Virus record (IMG/VR): IMGVR_UViG_3300049811_000251
Coordinates: 1-64,000 of that record
DNA length: 64,000 nt
Direction: 5' to 3' (one strand)
Source of the DNA: a virus
Part shown: in pieces, positions 6,790 through 13,917 of the stretch
How positions within the stretch are numbered: position 1 is the stretch's first letter
Layout: the number at the start of each line of letters is the position of its first letter
Program-made: the position numbers and the translations under genes
Notes under the pieces: model-generated
The model's input: the letters and a program-made list of their open reading frames with translations, nothing else
What the model was told of the DNA's origin: nothing
Database searches by the model: none

Positions 6790-7074
6790 TTATGCCTCCA
6801 AAGGATAGACTACTCCAAGAGTCTGTAAAAGCATTGAGATATACTCTCTGTGCGTAGGTATGTAGCTATTTCTATCATCATAGATAATAGCGTCATCTTG
6901 CTTAATTACTAAGCAAGTCTTGTCGTTTTTGGATAAACTGTCAACCTGAATAGTTTTTCCAGCTTTAGTAGAACAAGACAGTCTCATCTTGTCCACTCCA
7001 TCAATATACTCCTTGGTATCCCACGGAAAGTTAAGTAACCACAGAGGAGTTACTACATCATATGAGGCTTTCAT
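6790..7074 (-). CDS. Hypothetical protein
   Basis: 94 residues starting MKASYDVVTPLWLLNF; GGAGG precedes the ATG by 9 nt. Its start overlaps the stop of the upstream gene by 4 nt, so coupled translation is likely. Mixed alpha/beta composition, no recognised family. Part of a tightly packed run from 9601 to 6127. Confidence 0.6.
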   Translation of the reverse strand: MKASYDVVTPLWLLNFPWDTKEYIDGVDKMRLSCSTKAGKTIQVDSLSKNDKTCLVIKQDDAIIYDDRNSYIPTHREYISMLLQTLGVVYPLEA

Positions 7075-7535
7075 GTATCAATTCCTCCGATAAAAGAGTC
7101 ATCGAAAGACAGAACCCCGTTCTTTAGGTACTTAGTAAAGGGTCTATCATAAGTCCAATCTTTATTTCTAAGTTTATTGATAATCTGTTCGATTTCTTCA
7201 GACTTACTTGGGTCATTATAGACTTCATGGGTTAAGAAACTTCTAATAGTTTCCTCAGACTTAGCAATAGAGATTACTGTCCTATTCTCTTTACCGAGTT
7301 TCCGATAAATGCAAACAATGGCATCTCCAATCCTGTTCTGTCCAAAGTTTTTGAAGTCTTCTTTCATTATTTCAACCTTTAACCAAGGGAGTAGAGCGTT
7401 ACGCTTCCAAGCTGGCCAAGTTTCAACTACAGCCGCAGTACGTTTTAAGTACTCAAGAAACTTAGCAGCGTCTTCTTTTTGTTGTTCAAAATCACGCACT
7501 GTATTGCCACTCACTGAAGTAATAGTGAACACCAT
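7071..7535 (-). CDS. Hypothetical protein
   Basis: Up to 154 residues. Segment AAKFLEYLKRTAAVVETWPAWKRNALLPW is helical with a WPxWKRN motif seen in small phage proteins. The start is uncertain: the ATG at 7535 has poor RBS spacing, and a GTG at 7499 near the stop of the upstream gene is an alternative giving about 142 residues. Confidence 0.6.
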   Translation of the reverse strand: MVFTITSVSGNTVRDFEQQKEDAAKFLEYLKRTAAVVETWPAWKRNALLPWLKVEIMKEDFKNFGQNRIGDAIVCIYRKLGKENRTVISIAKSEETIRSFLTHEVYNDPSKSEEIEQIINKLRNKDWTYDRPFTKYLKNGVLSFDDSFIGGIDT

Positions 7536-8214
7536 CCCTATCCACTGCTTTCCAAAGTTTTCTCTGGGGGTCTAGTTGTGAGTCCTCCACACGGACTACT
7601 TTAACTAAACGAGTAGCAGCCATCTTATTTGGGTCTTCGGTTCTAATGTAGAATGGCTGTGGGAACTTAGGAGGTTCTAAACTAGATGGATTGCACGCAC
7701 CGACTTCAAATTCGGCCTTATCTTTCAGAATAACCTTATCATACCAACTTTTATCCAGAGTAAGAGCTTGTAATCTATCCACTAATTTAACGAGCACAGG
7801 AGAGTAACTGTCTACAAGTTCCTTTAGAAACTCCGCAGCTAGAGATTTCTTATATGAAAATTCTTCAATCATTGGAACATTGGCTACCATAGGAGCGTTA
7901 GCTAAAACTTCATCAACGTACCCAGATTCATACTCCTCTGGCGAGAAAAGAGGCTCATCAATAGCTTTAAGGATGTTTTCCTTAGTCTTTTCAGATTCTA
8001 AGAATCTGTTAAGGTGCTGATCTGCGTTGTTAAAGTCAATCAGCCATTCTTCAAATTTTCCTCCTTGTTGAAGGTCTTTCCAAGGTGCAACATCTCCATT
8101 CAAGTGGAGTCCATCTACGCCATCACTCTCGTCAATGAGATTATTGACGCTAGCGAATCCTTGGATGATTTTATCAAAGAGTTCTTTAGGGAGTTTCATT
8201 TCTTCCATCATCAT
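7492..8214 (-). CDS. Hypothetical acidic protein
   Basis: About 240 residues. The ATG at 8214 overlaps the TGA of the upstream gene (ATGA) and has GGAAGG 6 nt upstream. The N-terminal two thirds are helical and acidic; the last about 60 residues (YIRTEDPNKMAATRLVKVV, VHYYFSEWQ) look beta-rich. A palindrome lies in the frame at 8094. No family recognised. Confidence 0.6.
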   Translation of the reverse strand: MMMEEMKLPKELFDKIIQGFASVNNLIDESDGVDGLHLNGDVAPWKDLQQGGKFEEWLIDFNNADQHLNRFLESEKTKENILKAIDEPLFSPEEYESGYVDEVLANAPMVANVPMIEEFSYKKSLAAEFLKELVDSYSPVLVKLVDRLQALTLDKSWYDKVILKDKAEFEVGACNPSSLEPPKFPQPFYIRTEDPNKMAATRLVKVVRVEDSQLDPQRKLWKAVDRDGVHYYFSEWQYSA

Positions 8215-8399
8215 CCACATCCTTCCGTTACTTCGTGTTCATCTTTCCAGCCAGTATCAACAAGATACTGAGCGGCCTTACCGTACTCTTCCGCCAGAAG
8301 ATCATTAGAACGTTGAAGTTCTTCTTTAATGCGTTTTCTGCACTCAGTCAACGCAGTTTTGGGATACTTGGTAGTCAGGTACAGTACAATGTCGATCAT
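8211..8399 (-). CDS. Small helical hypothetical protein
   Basis: 62 residues starting MIDIVLYLTTKYPKTALTEC. The RBS is the GGAG end of the palindrome at 8407, 8 nt before the ATG at 8399; a longer ATG form from 8498 would overlap the methyltransferase gene by 100 nt and is less likely. Function unknown. Confidence 0.55.
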   Translation of the reverse strand: MIDIVLYLTTKYPKTALTECRKRIKEELQRSNDLLAEEYGKAAQYLVDTGWKDEHEVTEGCG

Positions 8400-9217
8400 T
8401 CTACTCTCCAAACCATTGGATATTTCTTTTCTCGAAGTAAAAACGACGCAATATGTTCTTCCGTAAGTAAGACTATCTGCCAGCCGTAAAGTTGACAAAA
8501 TTCATACACGGCTTTCTTTACTCCAACTCCCCAAGGCTCATCGCAGAAGTCATGTCCTGTAATTAGACCTCCAGGAACCACTTTATCTTTAAGCAACGCA
8601 AGTTCATCTCGTGTTACTTCATAACCGTGATCGCTGTCAATGTAAACCCAGTTTAGTGATTCGTTAGGTAAAGACTTAAGGAATGGCACTGAGTAGGAAC
8701 GCACAATTTCAACATTGGTCCTACCTTCAAATCGTGCCAGCACTCCATTATATGTTTCTTCTCCGGTTTCCTGAAACCAGGAATCTGCGTCTGGAGATTT
8801 TTCCCAATCCCACCTATCAACGAGATACAGCTTGTGAGGCTTGGTAATGTTCAGCAATTGTTCAGCGTTAGAACCTTTGAAGACGCCCAACTCAACGCCA
8901 ATACTACCCTTAGGGAACAGTTTATACATATCTTCCCGAGTTAGGCAGTTTCTTCCAAAGTTTGGCTCGGGGTCTTGTTTCAAAGATAGTCCGTAAAGAT
9001 GAGTCTCGAAACATTCTTTCAAATGCTGTAATTCCTTAGTGCTTCCTGAGTTAATCTTATACACTGCACCATCAGTCTTAGCAATTTGAAAAAACGCATC
9101 CCCGAGAAGAAACCTTCCGACTTCCGCATCAGTTTCCCTAAGGTTGACAGTTACTCCAAAACCCTTGCTAAGGAATTCTACAAGGGTATCAAGAAGCTCG
9201 CTAGATACGTACCACAT
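8396..9217 (-). CDS. Class I SAM-dependent methyltransferase
   Basis: 273 residues from the ATG at 9217. Motif I is GVELGVFKGSNAEQLL (about 105-120), the acidic strand KLYLVDRWDW follows, and YIDSDHGYEVTRDELALL then VVPGGLITGHDF match the Methyltransf_24 type, which methylates sugars or small molecules. About 100 N-terminal residues are unrelated. It could modify a surface glycan along with the glycosyltransferases far upstream, but that is inference. Confidence 0.75.
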   Translation of the reverse strand: MWYVSSELLDTLVEFLSKGFGVTVNLRETDAEVGRFLLGDAFFQIAKTDGAVYKINSGSTKELQHLKECFETHLYGLSLKQDPEPNFGRNCLTREDMYKLFPKGSIGVELGVFKGSNAEQLLNITKPHKLYLVDRWDWEKSPDADSWFQETGEETYNGVLARFEGRTNVEIVRSYSVPFLKSLPNESLNWVYIDSDHGYEVTRDELALLKDKVVPGGLITGHDFCDEPWGVGVKKAVYEFCQLYGWQIVLLTEEHIASFLLREKKYPMVWRVE

Positions 9218-9231
9218 GCTTTTGGTTCCAA

Positions 9232-9435
9232 TCATTTGGAGTTTTTGACGACTTCCACATCAATCTCGGCTTGGATTAACGCATTAGTTAATCCATTTTT
9301 CATCAAACGCACCGCTTCGCGGGCAAAACTTGAAGGAAGACCCATAGCTTTTTTGTGTGCAACTATTTTATCAATAGTGCGAATTATCCATTGATCTTCT
9401 TCAGGAACCGAGATCGTTCTTAGCATTTGTTTCAT
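9232..9435 (-). CDS. Ribbon-helix-helix-like small protein
   Basis: 67 residues. LRTISVPEE (strand) then two helices, with GLPSSFAREAVRLMKNGL as the second, fit the Arc/MetJ ribbon-helix-helix pattern. It overlaps the upstream RHH-like gene by 35 nt, suggesting a coupled pair. The stop lies in a palindrome (9227). RHH dimers bind short palindromes, so it is a secondary candidate for the dispersed sites. Confidence 0.5.
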   Translation of the reverse strand: MKQMLRTISVPEEDQWIIRTIDKIVAHKKAMGLPSSFAREAVRLMKNGLTNALIQAEIDVEVVKNSK

Positions 9436-9601
9436 GTAGCGGCTTTAGTCTTTCATATAAGATGAGCCTAATTACGTCAGACTCGTTCATCCTTATCCCC
9501 ATTTTCTCGTATTCTTTCACAATGTCAAGTATTTTATCCCTCATCCACAGTTGTTCTGTGGGAATCCACACACTCAGTCTGTTGGGATAAATCTTTGCCA
9601 T
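9401..9601 (-). CDS. Ribbon-helix-helix-like small protein
   Basis: 66 residues starting MAKIYPNRLSVWIPTEQLW. NRLSVWIP as strand, ILDIVKEYEKMG and SDVIRLILYERL as helices fit the RHH fold. The ATG is only 3 nt after the end of tRNA-Thr and no good RBS is visible; an in-frame ATG upstream would read through the tRNA and is rejected. Confidence 0.5.
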   Translation of the reverse strand: MAKIYPNRLSVWIPTEQLWMRDKILDIVKEYEKMGIRMNESDVIRLILYERLKPLHETNAKNDLGS

Positions 9602-9603
9602 AA

Positions 9604-9676
9604 GGCCAACAGAGGGACTCGAACCCTCAACCTGTTGATTACAAGTCAACTGCTCTACCAATTGAGCTATGTTGGC
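9604..9676 (-). tRNA. tRNA-Thr (UGU)
   Basis: 73 nt. Acceptor GCCAACA pairs with TGTTGGC, D stem GCTC/GAGC, anticodon loop CTTGTAA (anticodon TGT), T arm GAGGG TTCGAGT CCCTC. CCA is not encoded. Confidence 0.93.
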
Positions 9677-9682
9677 AACTTA

Positions 9683-10135
9683 CTATTTGAGTTCTTCTTC
9701 CAGAATCATAGCCAACCGATCAATTCTTCGGCGATATTCCTTATCGGATGCCGACATTCCTGCAATTCTAGCCGCGTTTGCTCTCGCAGAGTACGTATCA
9801 CCCTGCTCCAGGTCTCTTACCACTCCCGCCACCCACGTTGCCATCCTTGCCTCTTCCCCAAAAAACAATGCGGCGAACCCGTCTTGACATTCAGATTCTG
9901 CCAGTGATGCGTTTACTGTCAGCAGCGCCCAATTAACCGCTTCGCCTCGCAGATCGGCCCGCAGACCTTCGAGCACAGCGGTTGTTGCGGCTGGTAAAAT
10001 TTTCTTACCGAACACATGCTCCAGGCACTCCGCAAGCCAGCGAAGCATTGCTCTACGGCTATGCTTCGCAGCTAAATCCGTCAAATACCACAGTCTGTCA
10101 ACAATTGACCAACGACTGTTTTTGGTTATCTTCAT
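9683..10135 (-). CDS. Hypothetical protein, GC-rich island
   Basis: 150 residues, Ala/Arg/Leu-rich and helical, with GC-ending codons unlike the AT-rich genes on both sides. This points to recent acquisition or a selected, highly expressed accessory gene. GAAGGA lies 7 nt before the ATG. No family recognised. Confidence 0.65.
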   Translation of the reverse strand: MKITKNSRWSIVDRLWYLTDLAAKHSRRAMLRWLAECLEHVFGKKILPAATTAVLEGLRADLRGEAVNWALLTVNASLAESECQDGFAALFFGEEARMATWVAGVVRDLEQGDTYSARANAARIAGMSASDKEYRRRIDRLAMILEEELK

Positions 10136-10150
10136 TGAAGTTTCCTTCGT

Positions 10151-10435
10151 TTATTGAGTTTCTTTAACAACTTTTTCAGTGAAAACATGCCAAATGTAAC
10201 CACCTTCTTGAATTGTGGAGAAGTATGGTAGCTCAGTAGTTATCTCCCAACCTGTACCATACACTCGTATTGGGTGTAAGGCTGTAGTGGAGTCTTTAAT
10301 ATCGTAAACTAAAACCCACACTTGGATTGTATCATTCTGTCTTTGAATATGTAAAAGTTCTCCTAGGGGTAGTTCCATGTAAACATCTTGATACCACGCA
10401 GTTTTGGGTACTTCGTACTTATAGATTTTTTTCAT
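10151..10435 (-). CDS. DUF7352-like small phage protein
   Basis: 94 residues. KKIYKYEVP, then MELPLGELLHIQRQNDTIQVWVLVY, a VYGTGW turn and YIWHVFTEK match the pattern I remember for the DUF7352 family of small beta-rich phage proteins; function is unknown. The palindrome at 10441 sits just before the ATG and supplies GGA. Confidence 0.65.
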   Translation of the reverse strand: MKKIYKYEVPKTAWYQDVYMELPLGELLHIQRQNDTIQVWVLVYDIKDSTTALHPIRVYGTGWEITTELPYFSTIQEGGYIWHVFTEKVVKETQ

Positions 10436-10895
10436 TTTTATCCAAACAATTGGAGTTTATCTTAGCCAATTCCAACTTTTTCTTGATTTGTCGTCGGCTT
10501 GTCTTAGGAGTTTTTCCTAATTTTCTATTCTCGTTAGCTTGAGGAAAAACGTAATGAAAAGTACGAATCTTCTTACAGATAGTGCTTAAAGCCTGACATA
10601 GAACACTTTTAATGTTTTCATCTTTAACGTCAGACTCAAAAACCTTAAAACTAATTCCATAGAGTCTGTACTTTAAGCAACCTCCTACGTCGTTACCTCT
10701 ATCTATTAGTAAGTAAGCGTCCTTGTCCGCAGTATCCACTTCATTAGGATGATGAACTGCTTTTGATTCGCAGTGTGTGTATAAAATCAATCTACCTTCG
10801 ATTGTAACATCAATAAACTTAGAATACTTACTTTTGTAGAATTTAACGGATAAGTCCCTATTTCCTAGTTCTTTGACTATTGATAGAATGTCCAT
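10419..10895 (-). CDS. Hypothetical protein with basic C-terminus
   Basis: 158 residues. N-terminal two thirds mixed alpha/beta; the last about 35 residues are Lys/Arg/Asn-rich (KTSRRQIKKKLELAK), possibly nucleic-acid binding. AAAGGG precedes the ATG by 5 nt. Its end overlaps the next gene by 17 nt. No family recognised. Confidence 0.55.
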   Translation of the reverse strand: MDILSIVKELGNRDLSVKFYKSKYSKFIDVTIEGRLILYTHCESKAVHHPNEVDTADKDAYLLIDRGNDVGGCLKYRLYGISFKVFESDVKDENIKSVLCQALSTICKKIRTFHYVFPQANENRKLGKTPKTSRRQIKKKLELAKINSNCLDKNEKNL

Positions 10896-10896
10896 T

Positions 10897-11205
10897 TTAA
10901 CCCTTTGTCATTCTAAATACTGCGATAAGAAACTTCCTAATTATCTCATCCATCTCGGCAGTTTGTTCCCTAAACTGCCAATGAATTAACTTGTACTTGA
11001 TGAGAAACTTGTCGATCTCTGTTAAGATAGGGTCTCTATCGTAAGACCCTCTAACAGAAGAAATAATGTCAGACGCAATTGCTAAGCAGTTTCGTTCTCC
11101 AGCTAATTTTTCCCACCAGTCTGGAACGTATCCTTGAGGAGGATCAAGAATCTTTCCCTTAACTTTGCGGTAAAGTTCAATCTGTTCTTTTGTATCGAGA
11201 ATCAT
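10897..11205 (-). CDS. Hypothetical protein
   Basis: 102 residues, helical, starting MILDTKEQIELYRKVKG; central ERNCLAIASDIISSVRGSY. The ATG overlaps the stop of the small membrane protein upstream (TAATG). Function unknown. Confidence 0.6.
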   Translation of the reverse strand: MILDTKEQIELYRKVKGKILDPPQGYVPDWWEKLAGERNCLAIASDIISSVRGSYDRDPILTEIDKFLIKYKLIHWQFREQTAEMDEIIRKFLIAVFRMTKG

Positions 11206-11375
11206 TATTCTTCCTCCATTCGAGAAATAAGAGCCACAACTAAACAGTGAGCCGCTCCCAAAATGTACGCCTTAATTATCTTTGCGTACTCACTAACTTC
11301 TAATACTTGTATGAGGTTTAGTGTTAAAATGGACGCAATCGTAACTAGCATCACCAAAGAAACTTTATTGAGCAT
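11205..11375 (-). CDS. Small predicted membrane protein
   Basis: 56 residues starting MLNKVSLVMLVTIASILTLN. Two hydrophobic segments (about 4-22 and 34-50) suggest two membrane helices. AAGGAG lies 7-8 nt before the ATG, and the stop is coupled to the next gene. Could be holin-like by size, but it lies among regulatory genes and I do not claim that. Confidence 0.6.
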   Translation of the reverse strand: MLNKVSLVMLVTIASILTLNLIQVLEVSEYAKIIKAYILGAAHCLVVALISRMEEE

Positions 11376-11390
11376 CTTTAATCTCCTTAG

Positions 11391-11463
11391 TTGAAGAGGC
11401 GGGATTTGAACCCGCGACCTTCCGGGTGTAAGCCGGATGCTCTTACCGCTGAGCTACTCTTCA
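11391..11463 (-). tRNA. tRNA-Val (UAC)
   Basis: 73 nt. Acceptor TGAAGAG/CTCTTCA, anticodon stem TCCGG/CCGGA, loop CTTACAC (anticodon TAC), T arm GCGGG TTCAAAT CCCGC, discriminator A. Confidence 0.92.
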
Positions 11464-11475
11464 AGAATTACGCAA

Positions 11476-11739
11476 CTATACTTGTGATTTCTTTCTAAAT
11501 GAAGACGCCAACTGATAATCAGTGTATGTTTCTCCGTCTTGTTCCTCAGTGTAAGGAACTGGAGACTCAACTATTCTACCCCAACAAATGTTATTGACAA
11601 CTTCTTCATCCCATTCTGACTCAGGTCTAGTTCTTTCCTCTTCCAGTGCTTTTTCAGCGTAATTCTTCGCCTCTTCCTTAGTTTCAAAAAGTTCGTAATC
11701 GTACCCATCTGTGGCAAAGTATCGGTTTCGTTTACTCAT
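11476..11739 (-). CDS. Small acidic hypothetical protein
   Basis: 87 residues starting MSKRNRYFATDGYDYELFET. Pattern: strand-rich start (YDYELFETKEEAKNYAEKAL), then an acidic stretch and a NICWGRI motif; similar small proteins are common in phages. ATG at 11739 chosen; the palindrome at 11748 lies 8 nt upstream. Confidence 0.6.
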   Translation of the reverse strand: MSKRNRYFATDGYDYELFETKEEAKNYAEKALEEERTRPESEWDEEVVNNICWGRIVESPVPYTEEQDGETYTDYQLASSFRKKSQV

Positions 11740-11785
11740 CTTCAAAGTCCAATTAGTTGGAGGAAATTAGTAAACTTTTAGTCAG

Positions 11786-11859
11786 TGACCCCAGTGGGAC
11801 TCGAACCCACGACCTACGGATTAAAAGTCCGTTGCTCTAACCATCTGAGCTACGGGGTC
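11786..11859 (-). tRNA. tRNA-Lys (UUU)
   Basis: 74 nt. Acceptor GACCCCG/TGGGGTC, anticodon stem ACGGA/TCCGT, loop CTTTTAA (anticodon TTT), T arm GTGGG TTCGAGT CCCAC, discriminator A. Its first 23 nt overlap the 3' end of the protein gene at 11837-12016. Confidence 0.93.
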
Positions 11860-12016
11860 CAGTATCTTTAGGAGGAGTATCTCCTACATATCCAGGGAGT
11901 AATCTAATGTTATCGTAGTAAGTGGCCTCATCTACCTCTACCCACTTGCCCTCCCCACGAAATTCTCCTAACGCAGGATATTTAATCCAAAATCGAGGCT
12001 TATCTTGTGTATTCAT
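11837..12016 (-). CDS. Small protein overlapping tRNA-Lys
   Basis: 59 residues starting MNTQDKPRFWIKYPALGEFR. GGGG is 5 nt before the ATG. The stop TAG falls in the D arm of tRNA-Lys, so the last codons are read from the tRNA 5' end. The body (WIKYPALGEFRGEGKWVEVDEATY) reads as a genuine small protein. Function unknown. Confidence 0.6.
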   Translation of the reverse strand: MNTQDKPRFWIKYPALGEFRGEGKWVEVDEATYYDNIRLLPGYVGDTPPKDTGPRSSDG

Positions 12017-12068
12017 GTTTTCCCCTAAATAGGGACGGAAGGATTTGAACCTTCGACCTACGGATTAG

Positions 12069-12688
12069 CTTCCCACACTACATTACTGTAGCCATACTTT
12101 CGTATGTTGTAGGCTGGACTATATCTTCACCATTTCAGGTGGACGGCGTATAGTCTCTACGCATCCCGTTGTCTGCGGTTTGCTCGGAATTGTCCATAAC
12201 ATCACTAAGGTTTATAGCCCAGTGATATTCTTGGATGTTTTCCGAAATAGCCATCTCCAGTTTATGTGTTTCTCGGCTGAGTTGTAAAGCTCTCGATAAA
12301 GAACCTCTGCAACTACGACTACAAGTAGTGTAACGTTGCGGAGGCTTAACTAAATGAGTTTGCCTTCGTTCTCTTATGAAAACATCACCACACCAAGGAC
12401 ACTTAAGAATTACAAACAGTTTCATCTTATGTCCGTGCATTCTTGCGTGTTCTGATTTACTCATTACACGCAAATTGCATAAACTGTTGTTTTTCTTATC
12501 ATCATTGATGTGATGAACAACTTCATCCGCATTAAGAAGCCTTCCAAGGTGATTTTCTACAACAACTCTGTGATGTAGAACATAACCATTCTTAGTACAA
12601 AACGGATGTTCTGGTACTAAGGCATAGTTATAAACCCCCTTGCTGACAATCTTCTTAATGTTCCACATAAACGCTCCAATTAAGCACA
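12069..12688 (-). other. Group I self-splicing intron in tRNA-Arg
   Basis: 620 nt. The exon ends in U and the intron in G, as group I introns require. Near the 3' end the minus strand has GAGACTATACGCCG and later AAGATATAGTCC, the P7-type pairing of group I introns, separated by ACCTGAAATGGTG. It carries an HNH gene (12135-12668). Confidence 0.85.
12135..12668 (-). CDS. Intron-encoded HNH homing endonuclease
   Basis: 177 residues from the ATG at 12668 (GGAG 7 nt upstream). HNH core: YVLHHRVVVENHLGR, then ADEVVHHINDDKKNNSLCNLRVMSKSEHARMHGH (about 27-85), with the HH pair, N and H in place. A C-terminal zinc-finger-like part follows (CPWC ... TTCSRSC). HNH enzymes of this kind nick or cut intronless alleles and spread the intron. 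Homologous to the HNH protein in the tRNA-Leu intron. Confidence 0.85.
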   Translation of the reverse strand: MWNIKKIVSKGVYNYALVPEHPFCTKNGYVLHHRVVVENHLGRLLNADEVVHHINDDKKNNSLCNLRVMSKSEHARMHGHKMKLFVILKCPWCGDVFIRERRQTHLVKPPQRYTTCSRSCRGSLSRALQLSRETHKLEMAISENIQEYHWAINLSDVMDNSEQTADNGMRRDYTPST

Positions 12689-12712
12689 AAGTCCGTTGCT
12701 CTATCCGCTGAG

Positions 12713-12907
12713 CTACGCCCCCAAATTAGTCTCCTTTCGTTGCTCTATCCGCTGAGCTACGCCCCTAATCTTGAGCCACTTAATAAGTTCATAGTAATCT
12801 GAAAAGATAGGAGAAGAGGCAACGAACCTCCCATCTTTCTTTTCGCCTGTCGAAAGGAAAGTACCTACTTTCCCGTTAGAAGCCGTACACTGATAACAGG
12901 TAATCAT
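12713..12907 (-). CDS. Small hypothetical protein running into tRNA sequence
   Basis: 64 residues starting MITCYQCTASNGKVGTFLS. The ATG overlaps the stop of the upstream gene (ATGA). The last about 17 residues are read from a duplicated tRNA 5' half and the stop lies inside tRNA-Arg, so the original C-terminus may have been replaced. Function unknown. Confidence 0.5.
   Translation of the reverse strand: MITCYQCTASNGKVGTFLSTGEKKDGRFVASSPIFSDYYELIKWLKIRGVAQRIEQRKETNLGA
12738..12765 (-). repeat. Duplicated 5' half of the tRNA-Arg gene
   Basis: 28 bp identical to 12694-12721, covering most of the acceptor strand, the D arm and the start of the anticodon stem. The copy reads AGGGGCG at its 5' end, which would pair better with the 3' exon acceptor CGTCCCT than the resident GGGGGCG. 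After GCAACG it diverges and has no anticodon loop. Confidence 0.85.
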
Positions 12908-13101
12908 TCTTGTATAGTTTCTGAAGGAAGTTTGATACTTACGTTATCCCCTAGACGCACTCGTGCATCTAAGTCCTTTTCACTCTTCCCATTCACGAAA
13001 ATAAATCCGTTTAGGGCTAAGACTGAGAGGGTATCACGTTTGAGCTTTAATCTTTCGATTAAAACTTTCTTCAACGCAACGGTTTTGAGTTTGAATAGCA
13101 T
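12904..13101 (-). CDS. Small S4- or ThiS-like protein
   Basis: 65 residues starting MLFKLKTVALKKVLIERL; GGAGG is 4 nt before the ATG. ALNGFIFVNGKSEKDL followed by ARVRLGDNVSIKLP resembles the end of an S4 RNA-binding domain (vNGk...rv..GD.v.I) or a ThiS-type beta-grasp. The similarity is short; function is open. Confidence 0.5.
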   Translation of the reverse strand: MLFKLKTVALKKVLIERLKLKRDTLSVLALNGFIFVNGKSEKDLDARVRLGDNVSIKLPSETIQE

Positions 13102-13112
13102 AATTCCTCCAG

Positions 13113-13200
13113 CGGAGACTGAGGGACTCGAACCCTCACCGGACATTATCCGGGCTTGTTTTCAAAACAAGTGCAGCAAACCTTTATCTGCCTAGTCTCC
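13113..13200 (-). tRNA. tRNA-Ser (UGA)
   Basis: 88 nt. Acceptor GGAGACT/AGTCTCC, anticodon stem CTTGT/ACAAG, loop TTTGAAA (anticodon TGA), long class II variable arm with CCGGA/TCCGG pairing, T arm GAGGG TTCGAGT CCCTC, discriminator G as in other tRNA-Ser. Confidence 0.92.
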
Positions 13201-13252
13201 ATCAGTAGCCCCGGCGGGACTCGAACCCGCACGCCTTGCGGCAAGGGATTTT

Positions 13253-13878
13253 CTTTACCACATCACTTTCGTATTGTGGTCTGGACTTTCTCTTGACCAT
13301 TTCAGGTCCGCCGTGTAAAGTCTCTACACTCACTGATTTCTCAGTTAGCTCGGGGTTTCCATGACGAAAGGATTCTCCGAATTAGCGGCGTCCACTTAAC
13401 AAGTTACTATTCCTTGTTAAGGCTCTTAAAGGATGTGAGACTAGGTAACGGTGATTTATGATGGCTTTTTATTCCAGCACACTTTTTAGAGCAATACGGA
13501 CCTGTGTTGCTTTTATTCCTATTCCTTTCTCGTGCAATTCTGCTAATTTTTGCACCAGAAAGAAAGAAGAATTCTTTACAAACAGGGCACTGAAATTCCT
13601 GAAGGGGGTATCTCAAAGCATCTATCTTGCAATGAGATCGTCTTTCAAGAATCCTTAGATTGCTCAAATCATCGTTAGTAAAGTCTCCGTCAATATGATC
13701 TACAGTTTCCCACGCTTCCAAGTATCTGCCTAAATGAACTTCAACCAGATACTTTGGATACGATACAGTTGTTCTTTTTCCGTTCTTATACAGAAGACAG
13801 ACGTGCTTACGCCCATCTTTTCGTAAATACGGACCACGAACAACTGCGTCACTGTAAATCACTTTACATCCTTTCTCA
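13253..13878 (-). other. Group I self-splicing intron in tRNA-Leu
   Basis: 626 nt ending in G. The 3' portion has group I hallmarks: GTGTAGAGACTTTACACGG, then GGACCTGAAATGGTCAAG and AGAAAGTCCAGACC, matching the P3/P7 region also seen in the tRNA-Arg intron. Carries an HNH gene. Confidence 0.85.
13407..13862 (-). CDS. Intron-encoded HNH homing endonuclease
   Basis: About 151 residues from a GTG at 13862 with AAAGG 7 nt upstream; a longer frame from an ATG in the tRNA D arm (13898) is less likely. YLVEVHLGRYLEAWETVDHIDGD, then NDDLSNLRILERRSHCK form the HNH core. A C-terminal CPVC ... YCSKKC finger matches the other intron's protein. Probable function: intron homing into tRNA-Leu genes. Confidence 0.8.
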   Translation of the reverse strand: MIYSDAVVRGPYLRKDGRKHVCLLYKNGKRTTVSYPKYLVEVHLGRYLEAWETVDHIDGDFTNDDLSNLRILERRSHCKIDALRYPLQEFQCPVCKEFFFLSGAKISRIARERNRNKSNTGPYCSKKCAGIKSHHKSPLPSLTSFKSLNKE

Positions 13879-13917
13879 AAGTCCCTTGTGTCTGCCATTC
13901 CACCACAGGGCCTGAAT

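Larger units (their letters stand above)
12030..12722 (-). tRNA. tRNA-Arg (UCU) split by a group I intron
   Basis: 5' exon 12722-12689 (acceptor GGGGGCG, D arm, anticodon stem ACGGA, loop CTT) and 3' exon 12068-12030 (CTAA, stem TCCGT, T arm GAAGG TTCAAAT CCTTC, acceptor CGTCCCT, discriminator A). Joining them gives loop CTTCTAA, anticodon TCT. The intron lies between positions 34 and 35. The acceptor contains two G-U pairs (1-72 and 5-68). Confidence 0.85.
13206..13912 (-). tRNA. tRNA-Leu (UAA) split by a group I intron
   Basis: 5' exon 13912-13879 (acceptor GGCCCTG, TG, D arm GTGG...CAC, stem AGGGA, loop CTT) and 3' exon 13252-13206 (AAAA, stem TCCCT, variable arm, T arm GCGGG TTCGAGT CCCGC, acceptor CGGGGCT, discriminator A). 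The joined loop is CTTAAAA, anticodon TAA. The intron sits between U34 and A35, the same place as in cyanobacterial and chloroplast tRNA-Leu(UAA). Confidence 0.85.

Noticed and set aside
9602-9661. RHH-like protein starting inside tRNA-Thr
   Set aside because: The tRNA is intact, and the codons from it (SSPSVG-type) are the usual artefact of reading a T arm.
11205-11375. Holin call for the small two-helix protein
   Set aside because: No lysis genes are nearby and size plus hydrophobicity alone are not enough.
13863-13898. HNH protein starting in the tRNA-Leu D arm
   Set aside because: The start would lie in the 5' exon without an RBS; a GTG with AAAGG inside the intron is more plausible.
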